Below, piece after piece: positions 17,990 to 26,686 of a stretch of DNA of 64,000 nucleotides. Numbering within the stretch: position 1 is the first letter of the stretch; each line of letters begins with the position of its first letter. A model generated the notes under the pieces. That model searched no databases. It had not been told where the DNA came from and worked only from the letters and a program-made list of their open reading frames with translations. Position numbers and translations under genes: made by a program. The DNA is from Luteitalea sp. Its GTDB lineage: Bacteria > Acidobacteriota > Vicinamibacteria > Vicinamibacterales > Vicinamibacteraceae. The stretch is taken from the NCBI GenBank assembly GCA_009377495.1, contig WHTZ01000036.1:1-64000 (forward strand), read 5' to 3'.

Positions 17990-19025
17990 GCGCCGAGCGG
18001 ATCGGCTCGGGGGCTCCCGGGTCGAGGTAGTAGACGATCGGTTCGACGGGGTCGCTGACCTTTGTCGTCGGGTCCGCCTTTTCCAGGCGATGCCGGCGGA
18101 TGAATTGCACCTCCATCGGCTCGCCGAGCGGCACCGCGTAGTCTCGGAAGCTCACCGGGCTATAGCCGGCGCGTGGATCGTAGGTGCGCGGCTCGTAGCG
18201 CTCGTCCGGCAACTCGATGAACGAATGGTGGACGCGGACGCTCGCCGCTTCGTCCGACGCCGCGACATCGGCCACGCCCTCGAAGAACCGTTCGCCGCCG
18301 AAGTCGGGCCCTGGTCCTGGCGCCGGTCCGCCTTCCGGAGGGCCCTCCGCCTGCTGCCGGACGAAGGTCAGCTCCACCTCAATCTCGGTGTTCTTGGGGA
18401 AGCCGAACGTGCCGGGCAGGTGGATGGCGCTCCGCGTCTCGTCGAACCGGTAGGAGCCTGGGCGCAGCCGGGGCTCGAGATTCAATCCGTCGCGCACGAG
18501 CCACTCCGTGGCGTCCACGAGCACACGATCACCCGATTCGGCACCCACCGTGAAGCCCCACAACACCGAGCGCGCGAAGGCGTCTCTCACGGCGCGCACC
18601 TCCGCGCGATTCTCGGTCGCCGCGCGGAATTCGTAGTTAGGCTGCACCATCAGCACCTTCGGTCCCACGCGCTCGAAGACGACGATGCGCGAGCCCGCGA
18701 GCTGGCCGCGGTCGAGGCCGATGTCGTTGGAGCCGAGGCCGGAGCCGAAGCCCGCCGAGTGAAGCAGCTCGACGCCCAGCTGCGAGATCTCCATCCAGAG
18801 CTGGCCTCGCTGCTCGTCCCAGTAGAGGGGGAGGAAGCCCTCGATCTTCTTCATGCTGGCCGTCTTCTTCTCGATTGATGGTGGCGGGACAGGCGAGTCG
18901 GTGCCCGCCGGCTGAGCGAGCGAGACGGGTGCAGCGAGCAGCACCGCCAGCGTGCCACCCATCGCCAGCGACCACTGCCGCGAGTGGTGGGAGCGCAGGG
19001 CGGTTGAGAACAACGAAGCGGGCAT
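17989..19025 (-). CDS. Zinc metalloprotease (DUF5117/DUF4953-like), N-terminal part of a frameshifted gene
   Basis: The ATG at 19025 sits behind GGAGGTT and begins a signal peptide (MPASLFSTALRSHHSRQWSLAMGG...PVSLAQPAG). The following ~320 residues are the N-terminal DUF5118/DUF5117 region of this protease family (GFLPLYWDEQRGQLWMEI, LGSNDIGLDRGQL, FAVPLGE-like strand, IVYYLDPGAPEPIRSAL). At 17988-17989 the frame is lost; reading on in this frame gives an Arg-rich nonsense tail to 17646. The catalytic half is intact in the next frame. The break is one extra base in a two-base A run on the plus strand. True pseudogenization and an assembly error are both possible. Confidence 0.75.
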
Positions 19026-19095
19026 CGTAACCTCCGTCGAAGCGCAGCGGGCAGTCTGCGAATACCGTGCGGAGTCTACTACGCGAGCGCTTCCC

Positions 19096-19827
19096 TCACC
19101 TCGCCATGTCTCGCGCCGCGCGGAAGAGCAGAATCGCCCATGCGAGGCACAAGAGCACGTAGAACAGGGCCAGTTTGGTGCCGGTGAACGCCAATTCAAC
19201 CCAATTGGGGGGTAGGCCGGGCGGTCGCCACTCGATCGCTCGCCACGGGAGCCACACGAGACCAGCCAGCACCGCGAGCACGAGGAGGAGGCGTCGAAGA
19301 CCACACGCCTGTCTGAGCCATTGAAAGTGGAGGAGAGCGCGCACGCCCTCCGACGCGCCCGCCGCGAGCAGGCCGGCCACGAGCGACAAGCCAACGATCC
19401 AACGGACGAACCGCGTGAGCATGAGAAACGCGCGATGCAACCAGTCGACGTCCGCGAGCCCGAACGTGGCGATGAACCACGCGTCGATCTCGCCTCGATG
19501 TGCGCTCCACCACAGCTCGCCGCGTCGGGTCAGGAATATCAATATCCCCAGAAGACACAGCGCAATCACGAACGCGGGGAGAACTCTGATGCTCCGGCGC
19601 AACGTAGCGGTCAGCCCAGCTCCTTCGCGTTGCCAGTGCAAGGCCACGCCTGCCGAAAGCGCCATCAAGGCAACCCCGATGATGATGGCGGACGCCGAGA
19701 CGAGGAGCATGAACACGGTGGACTCCGGCGTCTGGAGCAGCCACCAGTAGCACGCTGCCGCCAGCGCGTGGCCGACCGCGAGCGCAGACGTCATTTTGGT
19801 GAGCGCCGAAATCACAGGTCTCAGCAC
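19096..19827 (-). CDS. Polytopic membrane protein of unknown function
   Basis: A 243-residue protein with about six hydrophobic helices (ALAVGHALAAACYWWLL, FMLLVSASAIIIGVALMAL, VLPAFVIALCLLGILIFL, FVRWIVGLSLVAGLLAAG, LLLVLAVLAGLVWLPW, LALFYVLLCLAWAILLF) separated by charged loops. A short amphipathic region RRGELWWSAHRGEIDAWFIATFGLADVDWLHRAF lies between helices three and four. No conserved family motif is recognised. It is upstream of the metalloprotease on the same strand with about 70 bp between, so co-transcription is possible. Confidence 0.7.
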   Translation of the reverse strand: MLRPVISALTKMTSALAVGHALAAACYWWLLQTPESTVFMLLVSASAIIIGVALMALSAGVALHWQREGAGLTATLRRSIRVLPAFVIALCLLGILIFLTRRGELWWSAHRGEIDAWFIATFGLADVDWLHRAFLMLTRFVRWIVGLSLVAGLLAAGASEGVRALLHFQWLRQACGLRRLLLVLAVLAGLVWLPWRAIEWRPPGLPPNWVELAFTGTKLALFYVLLCLAWAILLFRAARDMAR

Positions 19828-19867
19828 CTCAGGTTAGCTACGGGGTGGTGAAGGTGCGAGGTGGAAG

Positions 19868-19906
19868 GTGCGAGGTGCAAGGGCTGTCTCAGGGTTCAGG
19901 AGTCGG
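19868..19906 (+). repeat. Dispersed G-rich repeat, copy 1
   Basis: Contains GGGCTGTCTCAGGGTTCAGG at 19881-19900, identical over 20 bp to 59616-59635, preceded by purine-rich GTGCGAGGTGCAAG. A partial inverted copy lies 110 bp away. It belongs to a small intergenic repeat family. Confidence 0.7.
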
Positions 19907-20009
19907 GTTGTCAGGGCGGAGGGTTGGACGTAGGCGTGTCGAGCGGACCCCGCTTGTGGCACCCGCGAGGTAAGGCAACCCCTGACATCTGAAGCGCTGA
20001 CACCTAGAG

Positions 20010-20043
20010 CCTGAGACAGCCCTCCTCCCTCGCCCCTGGCCCC
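20010..20043 (-). repeat. Dispersed G-rich repeat, inverted copy
   Basis: On the minus strand this contains GGGGCCAGGGGCGAGGG (20027-20043), identical to 59595-59611, followed by GGGCTGTCTCAGG (20010-20022). It forms an inverted pair with 19868-19906 in the gap downstream of the alpha-2-macroglobulin gene. Confidence 0.7.
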
Positions 20044-20052
20044 TTGCACCTT

Positions 20053-20092
20053 CACCTTGTCACCCTGTCACCTTGTCACCTTGTCACCCTGT
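20053..20092. repeat. Octamer tandem repeat at the 3' end of the alpha-2-macroglobulin gene
   Basis: Five consecutive 8-bp units, CACCTTGT or CACCCTGT. The array runs from the intergenic gap into the coding end, and the gene's stop codon (20068-20070) lies inside it. The C-terminal residues GQGDKVTR are therefore encoded by repeat units. Eight is not a multiple of three, so a change in unit number would alter the C-terminus. Confidence 0.75.
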
Positions 20093-23000
20093 CCTGTCAC
20101 CGTCACCCGCGTGGCGGATGTCGACGCAAACACGCCCGGCTGATACATCGGCGCCACGCGCGCGGGCATCGAGCGGAACTCACCCGGCGTGACGATTCTC
20201 AGCAGGTACGTCAGCTCCTGACGACCGTCGCGGAGCTCGTCGAGAAACGCGGCGAAGTGCGTGTCGCGCAGCTCGCGGTATCCGGCGAACCAGTTGTATC
20301 GCCGCTCGTCGTTGCCGACCGGTTCGATGGTGTAGCGCTCCGGATTCGCCACGGCCTCCGCGCCGGCCGGCAAGGGGTCTTCAACAACGAGATGACGCCA
20401 GTCGTTGGCCCCGGCCACGACGAGCCGTACGAGCAGCAGATCTCCGGGCTTCGTCGTACCACGAAACGGTGCGCGCCGATAGACCATGCGACCCTCCGAC
20501 GAAGAAGGCGTGAGCAGGAAGTACTGCCGGCTGATGGCGAGCTTGCGCGATCCAGACGCAGATAGCGCTTCGGCGGTGTCGTAGTAGTGTGCAGTTGCCG
20601 ACCAGTAGAGCGGGCCGTCGCCTTTCTTCACGATGCGCACCTCGTTGGCTCCCGTCTGCGCGGGCGCCGTGATGACAACCGGATCCGGGTTGGTCCAGTC
20701 GGATGGCGCAAACGTGTGCCGCCCAGCCACCTGTCCGTTCACTGTTACGTCGACGCTGTACGTCGTCGGCTGTTCGCGGCGGGCGCGCATGTAGTCGAGC
20801 AGGCCGTACAGCACCATGGCCGTTTGCTTCGTCGACAGCCAGTGCGCGCCCGTCCGGCTCGCCAGCAGAAAACGCACCGCGCGCTCTAGTGTCGCGTCCT
20901 TTGCCGCGTGTGGCACCAGCGCGCGCACGGCCCATGCCGTCGCTTCCACCGATGTATCGACCCACGACTCGGTGAGCAGGGGATCTCCGTCACTCGTCCA
21001 CCAGCTGTGCTCGCCCTTCGTGGTCACCGCGCCGAGCAGCTCTCGCGCGAGTGTGGTCCCACGTGCATCCTTCGCGAGATCGAGCGCCAGCAAAAGAAGC
21101 GCTCGTCCATACGCGCTCATGCGTTCGCGCGACGCCCAGAGGCCGTCGAGCGCCGCCTGCTGGTCGAACGCTGCGGCCTGGACACCTTGCTCGCGCCCAA
21201 GACCCAGCACGTACGTTTCGTATGCTTTCAACTCGGACACCGCGCGTGGATACTTCGCATACAACGCCGCGAGCGCGTCAGCCGCGCGTTGGAGGCGTGT
21301 CTGATCGACCTCGAGCCCGGACCGGCGCGCTTCGATCAATCCCCAGAGCGCGTATGCGGTCATGAACGGATCGCTCTCGGCGGTCTGCCACCAACCCCAG
21401 CCGCCCTCCTCGTTTTGAAGCTCGGTCAGTCGCCTCAATCCCTCCGCGGACATTCGGTCGAGCAGCGCCAGGCGCTCCGCCGGCACGATCCGTAAATCCG
21501 CCAGCGTGCGCAAGACGAGCACGTTCGGCACGAAGCTCGACACGGTCTGCTCGGTGCAGCCGTAGGGATAGCTAACGAGATAGTCCAGCGCGCCGAGCAT
21601 CGCGCCCGCGAGTGACGGGGCCAGTGCGATGCGGAGACTCCGAGCGGCAGGATTGGCGCGGTCCGGGATGGTGAGAGACTCAGCGTGGGTTGTCTCCTCG
21701 TGCAGCGAGCCCGAGACCCCCTCGTCACGCGCGAGGCCATAAGGCAGGACGGGTAGCGTGAGCTCGACGCTGTCTGCGTCTGGTCCCGCGGTCAGCGCGG
21801 ATCCCGTGAGTCTCGCGTTTCCGGCGCGCCGTGCGACGAGCGGCCACACGTGGCGTTGTTCCTGACCTTGCGTGAGCGTGCACGTTTGCGTGTCGACGAA
21901 GCCCTCATCCGTGTCGAGACCCTTTGCGCGGAGCGACACGTTGATCGTGGTCGAGTCGGGGAGATAGCTGTGCGTAACCGTCGGTAGTCGTACGCGGTCA
22001 CCTTCGGTCAGGAATCGCGGGGGCACCATCCGCAAGATGACATCCTTCGTGGTCGTGGTGCGCGCCACTGCGGTGCCCGCCTTGGTATCTGTCGTGATGG
22101 CGCGCGCGGTGACCCGCCACGTCGTGAGCGAGTCGGGGTAGTCGACCTTGACGGTTGCGGCACCCGTGTCGTCCGTCACGAGATCGGCGATCCAATAGAT
22201 GGCGTCTGGAAACTCCCTGCGCACGAAGGGGCGCTCGGGGCGTTCCGCCTTGAAGTCGGCCAGCGTGAAGGGACGTCGTCTCGCCGTGAGCCTCAGCGTG
22301 CGCCTGCCGGCATAACCGATGAACGAAAAGTTGCGGGAGAACTGCGTGCTGACCCGACTGTACTCGTTGCGATAGAAGACGCGCAGCGGATCGGGCGTGG
22401 TGTCAGACTTGACGCCGTAGACGGCTTCGTCGACGACGCCAACGCTCACCTGGGCGCGCACCGGACTGCCTGTGCTATCGAGCGTTCGAATGGTAAAGAC
22501 GCCAGGTTCTCGTGGCTTCGACAGCGCCGCTTCCGCGGTGACCGTGACCTGTAGACCCCGTGAAAGCGGTGGGACATTCACACGCCGTTCCGCTTGGTAC
22601 ACCCGGTCGCCTTTCAGGAACATCATGTTGACCCACGTGTTGCCCACGTCCTCTTCCTCTATCGGGACCTCGAGCAGCCGACCAGCGGGCAACCGTGACA
22701 GGCGATGCCACGTGATCGAGCGTCCCTCTTTCGTCACGAGCATCGGCGCGGTTGCGTCAGCGCCGCGGATGACGAACCGCGCGGTATCGCCTGGTTGATA
22801 GCTGTTGCGATCGGGGATCAGCTCGAGTTGCTGCTGGCGATCCAATGTGGCCTCTTCACCCCGGCTCGGCACCCACACCGATGCGCTGCTCTTGACGATT
22901 CGATCACCGGACCGTGCGCTCGCGTACAGACGATAGCTGCCGCCTTCGGCTGGCAGCGTCGTCTTCCACGTCGCGCGGCCCGAGGCGTCTGTCGTTACCA

Positions 23001-24813
23001 CACCTTGAGCGATCACCTCCTCGTGCTCACTGCTGCGGCCGGCCGCCTCCTCGTACGCGTACCAGTGGCGTGCAAGCCAGACGTTCACGGGGAGGCTCGT
23101 CTGCGGCTGACCCGCGTAGTCGACGACACGCAGCCTGAGCGTCGCGGCCGATCGCGGACGGAAGACGAACTGGCCAGTGGTCGCGGCGATAACGAAGTTG
23201 CCGTAGGTGGCGACGGTGCGCCCGGCACCGGAGACCTCGCGCTCACTCTCGTCGGTCACGCGTGCTTCAATGGTCGCCGTGTAGTCAGTGGCTTGTTCGT
23301 CGACGGCCAGCGGAACGTCCACGGTTGCCTCGCCCTTGGCATCGAGCTTCGCCTCTGTTGCAAAGATCTGCTCGCCACCGTAGCCGTACACGGGGCCCGG
23401 CTCCTCGTCTGGGTCCGCCTCATCTGCGGAATCCACCCAGCGGAGCGGCGAGTTGTAGAACGACTTGTGGAGGACGACCTTGACGGCGGCACCACTCACC
23501 GGTTGACCGAAGTAGTAACGTGCTCGCACCGTGGCGCGCACCCGGGTTCCCTGACGCGCGAATCTCGCCGAGGTCTCGACGCTCACCTCGAATTCAGGCT
23601 TGCGGTATTCCTGAACCTCGAACGACCCGAGATACGTTTCCTCGCCGCGGCTCGTCATGGCGATGGTGTAGTAGCCGAGGGCGGCAGAGGATGGCAGGGT
23701 GAGGTCGGCGGCGATCGCGCCAAACGGATCGACGCGCCGTGTCGTGCGCAACAGCACCTTGTCGCGCGCATCCTTGACGCGGAGCTCGACTTCCGGCTGA
23801 TCGAACGGTTGTAGTGTGCCGCCTTCGCGCCAGCGCAGGATGGCCTTCATGTGCACGACGTGGCCGGGCCGGTAGATGGGCCGGTCGGTGTAGACGTAGG
23901 CTGTTAGCTCTGATGCGGGTGCCTTGAAGTTCCAGGCATACGGATCAGTGGCAACCGCCTGGTTGCCACAGTGACCCACGGCAACAACGTTGTCCGACGT
24001 GACCGGCTCGACCTCGGCGAGAAAGACACCATCGGCATTCGACGAGCCCTCGACGACCGGCTTCTGTCCGGCGAGCAGTCGGATGCGACAGTCGGACACC
24101 GGCTCGCCGGTGAAGCGATCGACGGCATACGTAAGAAACTGCCCGGGTGCAGCCTTCGTGACGAGGCCGATGTCGGAGACGAGCACGATGGTGTACGCGC
24201 GAAGCGGCGCGTGGACCGCCTCGACGACATACACCCCCGCGCCGGGAAGCTCGAGAGGCACGTGGCGGTATTCTGCCTCGCGGACGGGTGGCAACACCTC
24301 GCGCCACGATGCGACCAGTCGCTCCCGGTTGAGCAGGGGGACCTGTGCAAAGGCGTTGTAGCGCAGGACCTGGCGCTGTTGCACGGTTTCGCGATCGCGG
24401 CGTGCCCGGCGCGCTTGCCGCTGCTCGCGACTGACCTGCCCGCGCAGAAAGCTGCGGATCTCGCTGCGGCGCACAGCCTTCCACGCGGCGATGCGCTCGA
24501 TCCATGTCTGCTCCTGCGGCACGACCGGTGCGGGACTGCCGAGGACATGCGGATCGCGGAGACCCTCGAAGAAGGCTATGGCGTCCTTGACGCGATAGAT
24601 GCGGAAATCGAGATGGTCGATTTCCTGGAACGTCAGCCACACCTGCGGGCGATCACGCGTGTTGAAGATCTCGCTGCTGGCGAGCGAAAAGGCCGCGCGC
24701 GGCTGCTCGGATGTCGACTGGGCCGCGGACGGCGTGCCGAGCAGCAAGGCGAGGAGAGCCATCGTCGCGGGAGGACTGCAGGACCTGGACACGGGCAGGC
24801 GACTCACGCTCAT
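20068..24813 (-). CDS. Bacterial alpha-2-macroglobulin (YfaS-like) with thioester
   Basis: About 1581 residues. The ATG at 24813 overlaps the stop of the upstream gene as ATGA, so translation is coupled; it starts a signal peptide ending around LLGTPSAAQ. Macroglobulin-like domains come first (AYVYTDRPIYRPGHVVHMKAILR is the hallmark MG strand), then the bait/MG region, an alpha-2-macroglobulin domain (FPDAIYWIADLVTDDTGAATVKVDYPDSLTTWRVTARA) and the thioester YPYGCTEQTVSSF with Cys1086, followed by the helical thioester domain (GGWGWWQTAESDPF). Such proteins trap attacking proteases in the periplasm or at the surface. Pairing with DUF1175 matches the E. coli yfaS-yfaT type rather than the yfhM/pbpC type. 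Confidence 0.92.
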   Translation of the reverse strand: MSVSRLPVSRSCSPPATMALLALLLGTPSAAQSTSEQPRAAFSLASSEIFNTRDRPQVWLTFQEIDHLDFRIYRVKDAIAFFEGLRDPHVLGSPAPVVPQEQTWIERIAAWKAVRRSEIRSFLRGQVSREQRQARRARRDRETVQQRQVLRYNAFAQVPLLNRERLVASWREVLPPVREAEYRHVPLELPGAGVYVVEAVHAPLRAYTIVLVSDIGLVTKAAPGQFLTYAVDRFTGEPVSDCRIRLLAGQKPVVEGSSNADGVFLAEVEPVTSDNVVAVGHCGNQAVATDPYAWNFKAPASELTAYVYTDRPIYRPGHVVHMKAILRWREGGTLQPFDQPEVELRVKDARDKVLLRTTRRVDPFGAIAADLTLPSSAALGYYTIAMTSRGEETYLGSFEVQEYRKPEFEVSVETSARFARQGTRVRATVRARYYFGQPVSGAAVKVVLHKSFYNSPLRWVDSADEADPDEEPGPVYGYGGEQIFATEAKLDAKGEATVDVPLAVDEQATDYTATIEARVTDESEREVSGAGRTVATYGNFVIAATTGQFVFRPRSAATLRLRVVDYAGQPQTSLPVNVWLARHWYAYEEAAGRSSEHEEVIAQGVVTTDASGRATWKTTLPAEGGSYRLYASARSGDRIVKSSASVWVPSRGEEATLDRQQQLELIPDRNSYQPGDTARFVIRGADATAPMLVTKEGRSITWHRLSRLPAGRLLEVPIEEEDVGNTWVNMMFLKGDRVYQAERRVNVPPLSRGLQVTVTAEAALSKPREPGVFTIRTLDSTGSPVRAQVSVGVVDEAVYGVKSDTTPDPLRVFYRNEYSRVSTQFSRNFSFIGYAGRRTLRLTARRRPFTLADFKAERPERPFVRREFPDAIYWIADLVTDDTGAATVKVDYPDSLTTWRVTARAITTDTKAGTAVARTTTTKDVILRMVPPRFLTEGDRVRLPTVTHSYLPDSTTINVSLRAKGLDTDEGFVDTQTCTLTQGQEQRHVWPLVARRAGNARLTGSALTAGPDADSVELTLPVLPYGLARDEGVSGSLHEETTHAESLTIPDRANPAARSLRIALAPSLAGAMLGALDYLVSYPYGCTEQTVSSFVPNVLVLRTLADLRIVPAERLALLDRMSAEGLRRLTELQNEEGGWGWWQTAESDPFMTAYALWGLIEARRSGLEVDQTRLQRAADALAALYAKYPRAVSELKAYETYVLGLGREQGVQAAAFDQQAALDGLWASRERMSAYGRALLLLALDLAKDARGTTLARELLGAVTTKGEHSWWTSDGDPLLTESWVDTSVEATAWAVRALVPHAAKDATLERAVRFLLASRTGAHWLSTKQTAMVLYGLLDYMRARREQPTTYSVDVTVNGQVAGRHTFAPSDWTNPDPVVITAPAQTGANEVRIVKKGDGPLYWSATAHYYDTAEALSASGSRKLAISRQYFLLTPSSSEGRMVYRRAPFRGTTKPGDLLLVRLVVAGANDWRHLVVEDPLPAGAEAVANPERYTIEPVGNDERRYNWFAGYRELRDTHFAAFLDELRDGRQELTYLLRIVTPGEFRSMPARVAPMYQPGVFASTSATRVTVTGQGDKVTR

Positions 24814-25682
24814 GGGAGCTGGAGACGATACACGCCGAGAAAGCGTGGGTTGACGGCGACCGGGCGCCACCGCGGTGCTGGGTGGCGTGTGAGGTCGTCG
24901 AGGCGGACTTTGCGCACTTCACCGGCACCGTGCTCGATTGGCGGGTCCGGCGCGGTGCGACTCGCGACTGGCACGGACGACGATTCATCCGCCTCCACCG
25001 TGAGCGGACCGGTGTGGTAGACGATCCAATCGTCACCCTCGGCTTCGAAGACGGATCGGCCCACGAACACCATCAGGTGGTACGGCTCATCCTGCTGCGG
25101 CTGATGAAACGCGAGCAGATCACCTGGCCGGAGCGCGGCAGGGTTGCGACCGACACGGTCCGCGTTATCGCGTACGATGGTGCGCGCGTCCGCGAACTCC
25201 ACGTAGCGCACGTCTGCGCCGTGCGCGACTCGGAAGATCGGCAGCATGCCCTCACGCGCGGCCGGGCGATGGGCCACCTCTGGATAGACACGTGTGACTG
25301 GCAGGTGCATTCGACGCAGCCAGTCCGGTGTGTGTGGCCGCAGTGCCTCCCGCGCCGCGTGACGCACGAGGGCCGCGCAATCCGTCACGTCAGAGGTGGT
25401 TCGGTAGAACTGGGCGTCCGCGAGCAGCACGAACCACGCACGGAACGCCTCGCGGTCTGCAGCGTCCGGCGCCATGCGCGGGCGATCACCTCTGGAGCTC
25501 CCAACGTCCGCCGGCCGCTCGCTCGTGGCCTGCTGCCCCGCCTCCTTGGTCGCGTCGTCGCGCGGCTGCGAGCCTCTGCCGCAGCCCCCAAGAAGGCACG
25601 GTAGGAGCAATGCGCCGATCGCGAGTGTGACCGCGTGGTCCGCCCGAAGCGTGGCTTTTTCCGGCAGACTCTGGAGTGTCAT
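24810..25682 (-). CDS. DUF1175 (YfaT-like) lipoprotein
   Basis: A 290-residue protein with a lipoprotein signal: a hydrophobic core and the lipobox LGGC at Cys34. The downstream domain has DCAALVRHAAREAL (Cys102), LRPGDLLAFHQPQQDEPYHLMVFVG and WIVYHTGP, the pattern of DUF1175/YfaT, which resembles an NlpC/P60-type cysteine peptidase fold with Cys and His. It overlaps the macroglobulin gene by 4 bp (ATGA), and DUF1175 is known to sit beside YfaS-type macroglobulins, so the two probably act together at the envelope. Enzymatic activity is unproven. Confidence 0.85.
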   Translation of the reverse strand: MTLQSLPEKATLRADHAVTLAIGALLLPCLLGGCGRGSQPRDDATKEAGQQATSERPADVGSSRGDRPRMAPDAADREAFRAWFVLLADAQFYRTTSDVTDCAALVRHAAREALRPHTPDWLRRMHLPVTRVYPEVAHRPAAREGMLPIFRVAHGADVRYVEFADARTIVRDNADRVGRNPAALRPGDLLAFHQPQQDEPYHLMVFVGRSVFEAEGDDWIVYHTGPLTVEADESSSVPVASRTAPDPPIEHGAGEVRKVRLDDLTRHPAPRWRPVAVNPRFLGVYRLQLP

Positions 25683-25735
25683 TCGTCTGGTGCTTTTCTG
25701 GATGCACGTGACGCTCTGACGACTACTTCTCCTGC

Positions 25736-26032
25736 TTAGTCTGGGATCCAGATCTTCCGCGCCTTCACGATCTCACAGTCGCCGGGAAGCTGTAGGGCGC
25801 TCGGCGACTTCGTGAAGAAGGCCAGGCCCTTGTAGCTCGACAGGTACAGGTAGCGGGTGGTGAGAAATCCCCCGGTCGCATGCACCACCAGTGGCTCTCG
25901 CTGCCGCTGAAGGATGTGCAGGAAGTCCTCGGGCTCCACCCGGACGATGGCGCCGGAGGCCTTTATCGCGCGTGCAAGCGCGGCTGCCGCAACGGCAGCC
26001 GAAGCTCCTGGGGTCACCCCCGCATTCATCAT
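25736..26032 (-). CDS. Conserved hypothetical protein, ~98 residues
   Basis: The start at 26032 (or the adjacent ATG at 26029) has GAAAGGAAGG 6 bp upstream. The protein begins with an Ala-rich helix (AAVAAAALARAIKASGAIVRVEP) and continues into a compact domain: EDFLHILQRQREPLVVHATGGFLTTRYLYLSSYKGLAFFTKSPSALQLP, ending KARKIWIPD. I recall similar small proteins in many genomes, but no function is known to me. There is no signal peptide or metal motif. It is monocistronic. Confidence 0.75.
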   Translation of the reverse strand: MMNAGVTPGASAAVAAAALARAIKASGAIVRVEPEDFLHILQRQREPLVVHATGGFLTTRYLYLSSYKGLAFFTKSPSALQLPGDCEIVKARKIWIPD

Positions 26033-26388
26033 GTGCCTTCCTTTCATCCGTCTGGGCCGCAGGTCGACTCGGAAGCAGCAACGCGAGCGCGAGCGCCAGT
26101 GGGCACCAATGTCGCATGTCGCTGGCCTTCCTTACCCGCGCTATTCTCTGCCCAGTTCGCACGTGATACAAGCGATCCCAGCCAGTGCGTGCGCCAAATT
26201 CGGACGATGGATCACATCGTGGCGTCAACCACGACCGACTCGATTCAAGCAGGGCCTGCGCCTGGATCGGCGTCACGATTCGCGTGATGGTCCGACTCAT
26301 CAGTAGGGCCTGCCAGGGATCCGAACCGCGACAGGATGCGTCGAACTGATTGATGGCATCGATGATTGCGATATGACAGCCATCCGGG
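26033..26388. other. Gene-free region upstream of the sulfate-reduction operon
   Basis: No convincing gene. Short minus-strand frames here lack ribosome sites and family motifs. The region is more AT-rich than its surroundings and runs into the promoter of the cys leader. Confidence 0.5.
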
Positions 26389-26417
26389 TTGACGACGAGC
26401 GAGGATTTTCGTAGTCT
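26389..26417 (+). promoter_or_regulatory. Predicted sigma-70 promoter of the cysteine leader/cysH operon
   Basis: TTGACG at 26389-26394 and TAGTCT at 26412-26417 are separated by 17 bp. Transcription would start near 26424, about 53 nt before the leader peptide ATG. This is inference from consensus and position. Confidence 0.5.
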
Positions 26418-26476
26418 GATGGTGTCTTCGCATCCTGCGCGCACGGCGTAGGGGTGCTTGTGGTAGAGTAATAACA

Positions 26477-26572
26477 ATGCGTATCGCGCAGCCCAACTGC
26501 GTCTGTTGTTGTCGAGTGGCCAGAATTGGCCCCTTGGGCTGCGGTCTGTGCGTCGCGACTGAACCGGTGTAA
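26477..26572 (+). CDS. Polycysteine leader peptide of the cysH operon
   Basis: A 31-codon frame, MRIAQPNCVCCCR followed by VARIGPLGCGLCVATEPV, with six cysteines, four of them in CVCCC. It ends in TAA 33 nt before a perfect 16-bp terminator stem, and the cysH ATG is 33 nt beyond the U-tract. This is the classic layout of ribosome-mediated attenuation: stalling on Cys codons 8-12 when Cys-tRNA is short would change RNA folding and allow read-through into the sulfate-reduction genes. Polycysteine leaders are known upstream of sulfur genes in mycobacteria and some Proteobacteria. No strong ribosome site is visible (GGTAGAG only), and the antiterminator is not resolved by eye. Confidence 0.8.
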   Translation: MRIAQPNCVCCCRVARIGPLGCGLCVATEPV

Positions 26573-26605
26573 TAAAGAAACATAACGCACACACGCAAGG
26601 GCTTC

Positions 26606-26653
26606 AAAGGCCCGGGGGCTCAGGGAAAGAGCTCCCGGGCCTTTCTGTTTTTT
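26606..26653 (+). terminator. Intrinsic terminator/attenuator of the cysH operon
   Basis: Arms AAAGGCCCGGGGGCTC (26606-26621) and GAGCTCCCGGGCCTTT (26629-26644) pair along 16 bp with one G-U wobble and a 7-nt loop. CTG and then six T (26648-26653) follow. A strong terminator placed between promoter and cysH makes sense only as a regulated attenuator, controlled by the Cys leader upstream. Confidence 0.88.
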
Positions 26654-26686
26654 GGGGCAGATCTGCAGCCTGCAACAGGTGAAGCG

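Noticed and set aside
20053..20092. CRISPR-like short repeats
   Set aside because: The units are 8 bp, contiguous and without spacers, and no cas genes are present.
26245..26607. Minus-strand small genes overlapping the cys leader
   Set aside because: They run antisense across the promoter, leader and terminator arm, have no ribosome site, and no recognisable domain.
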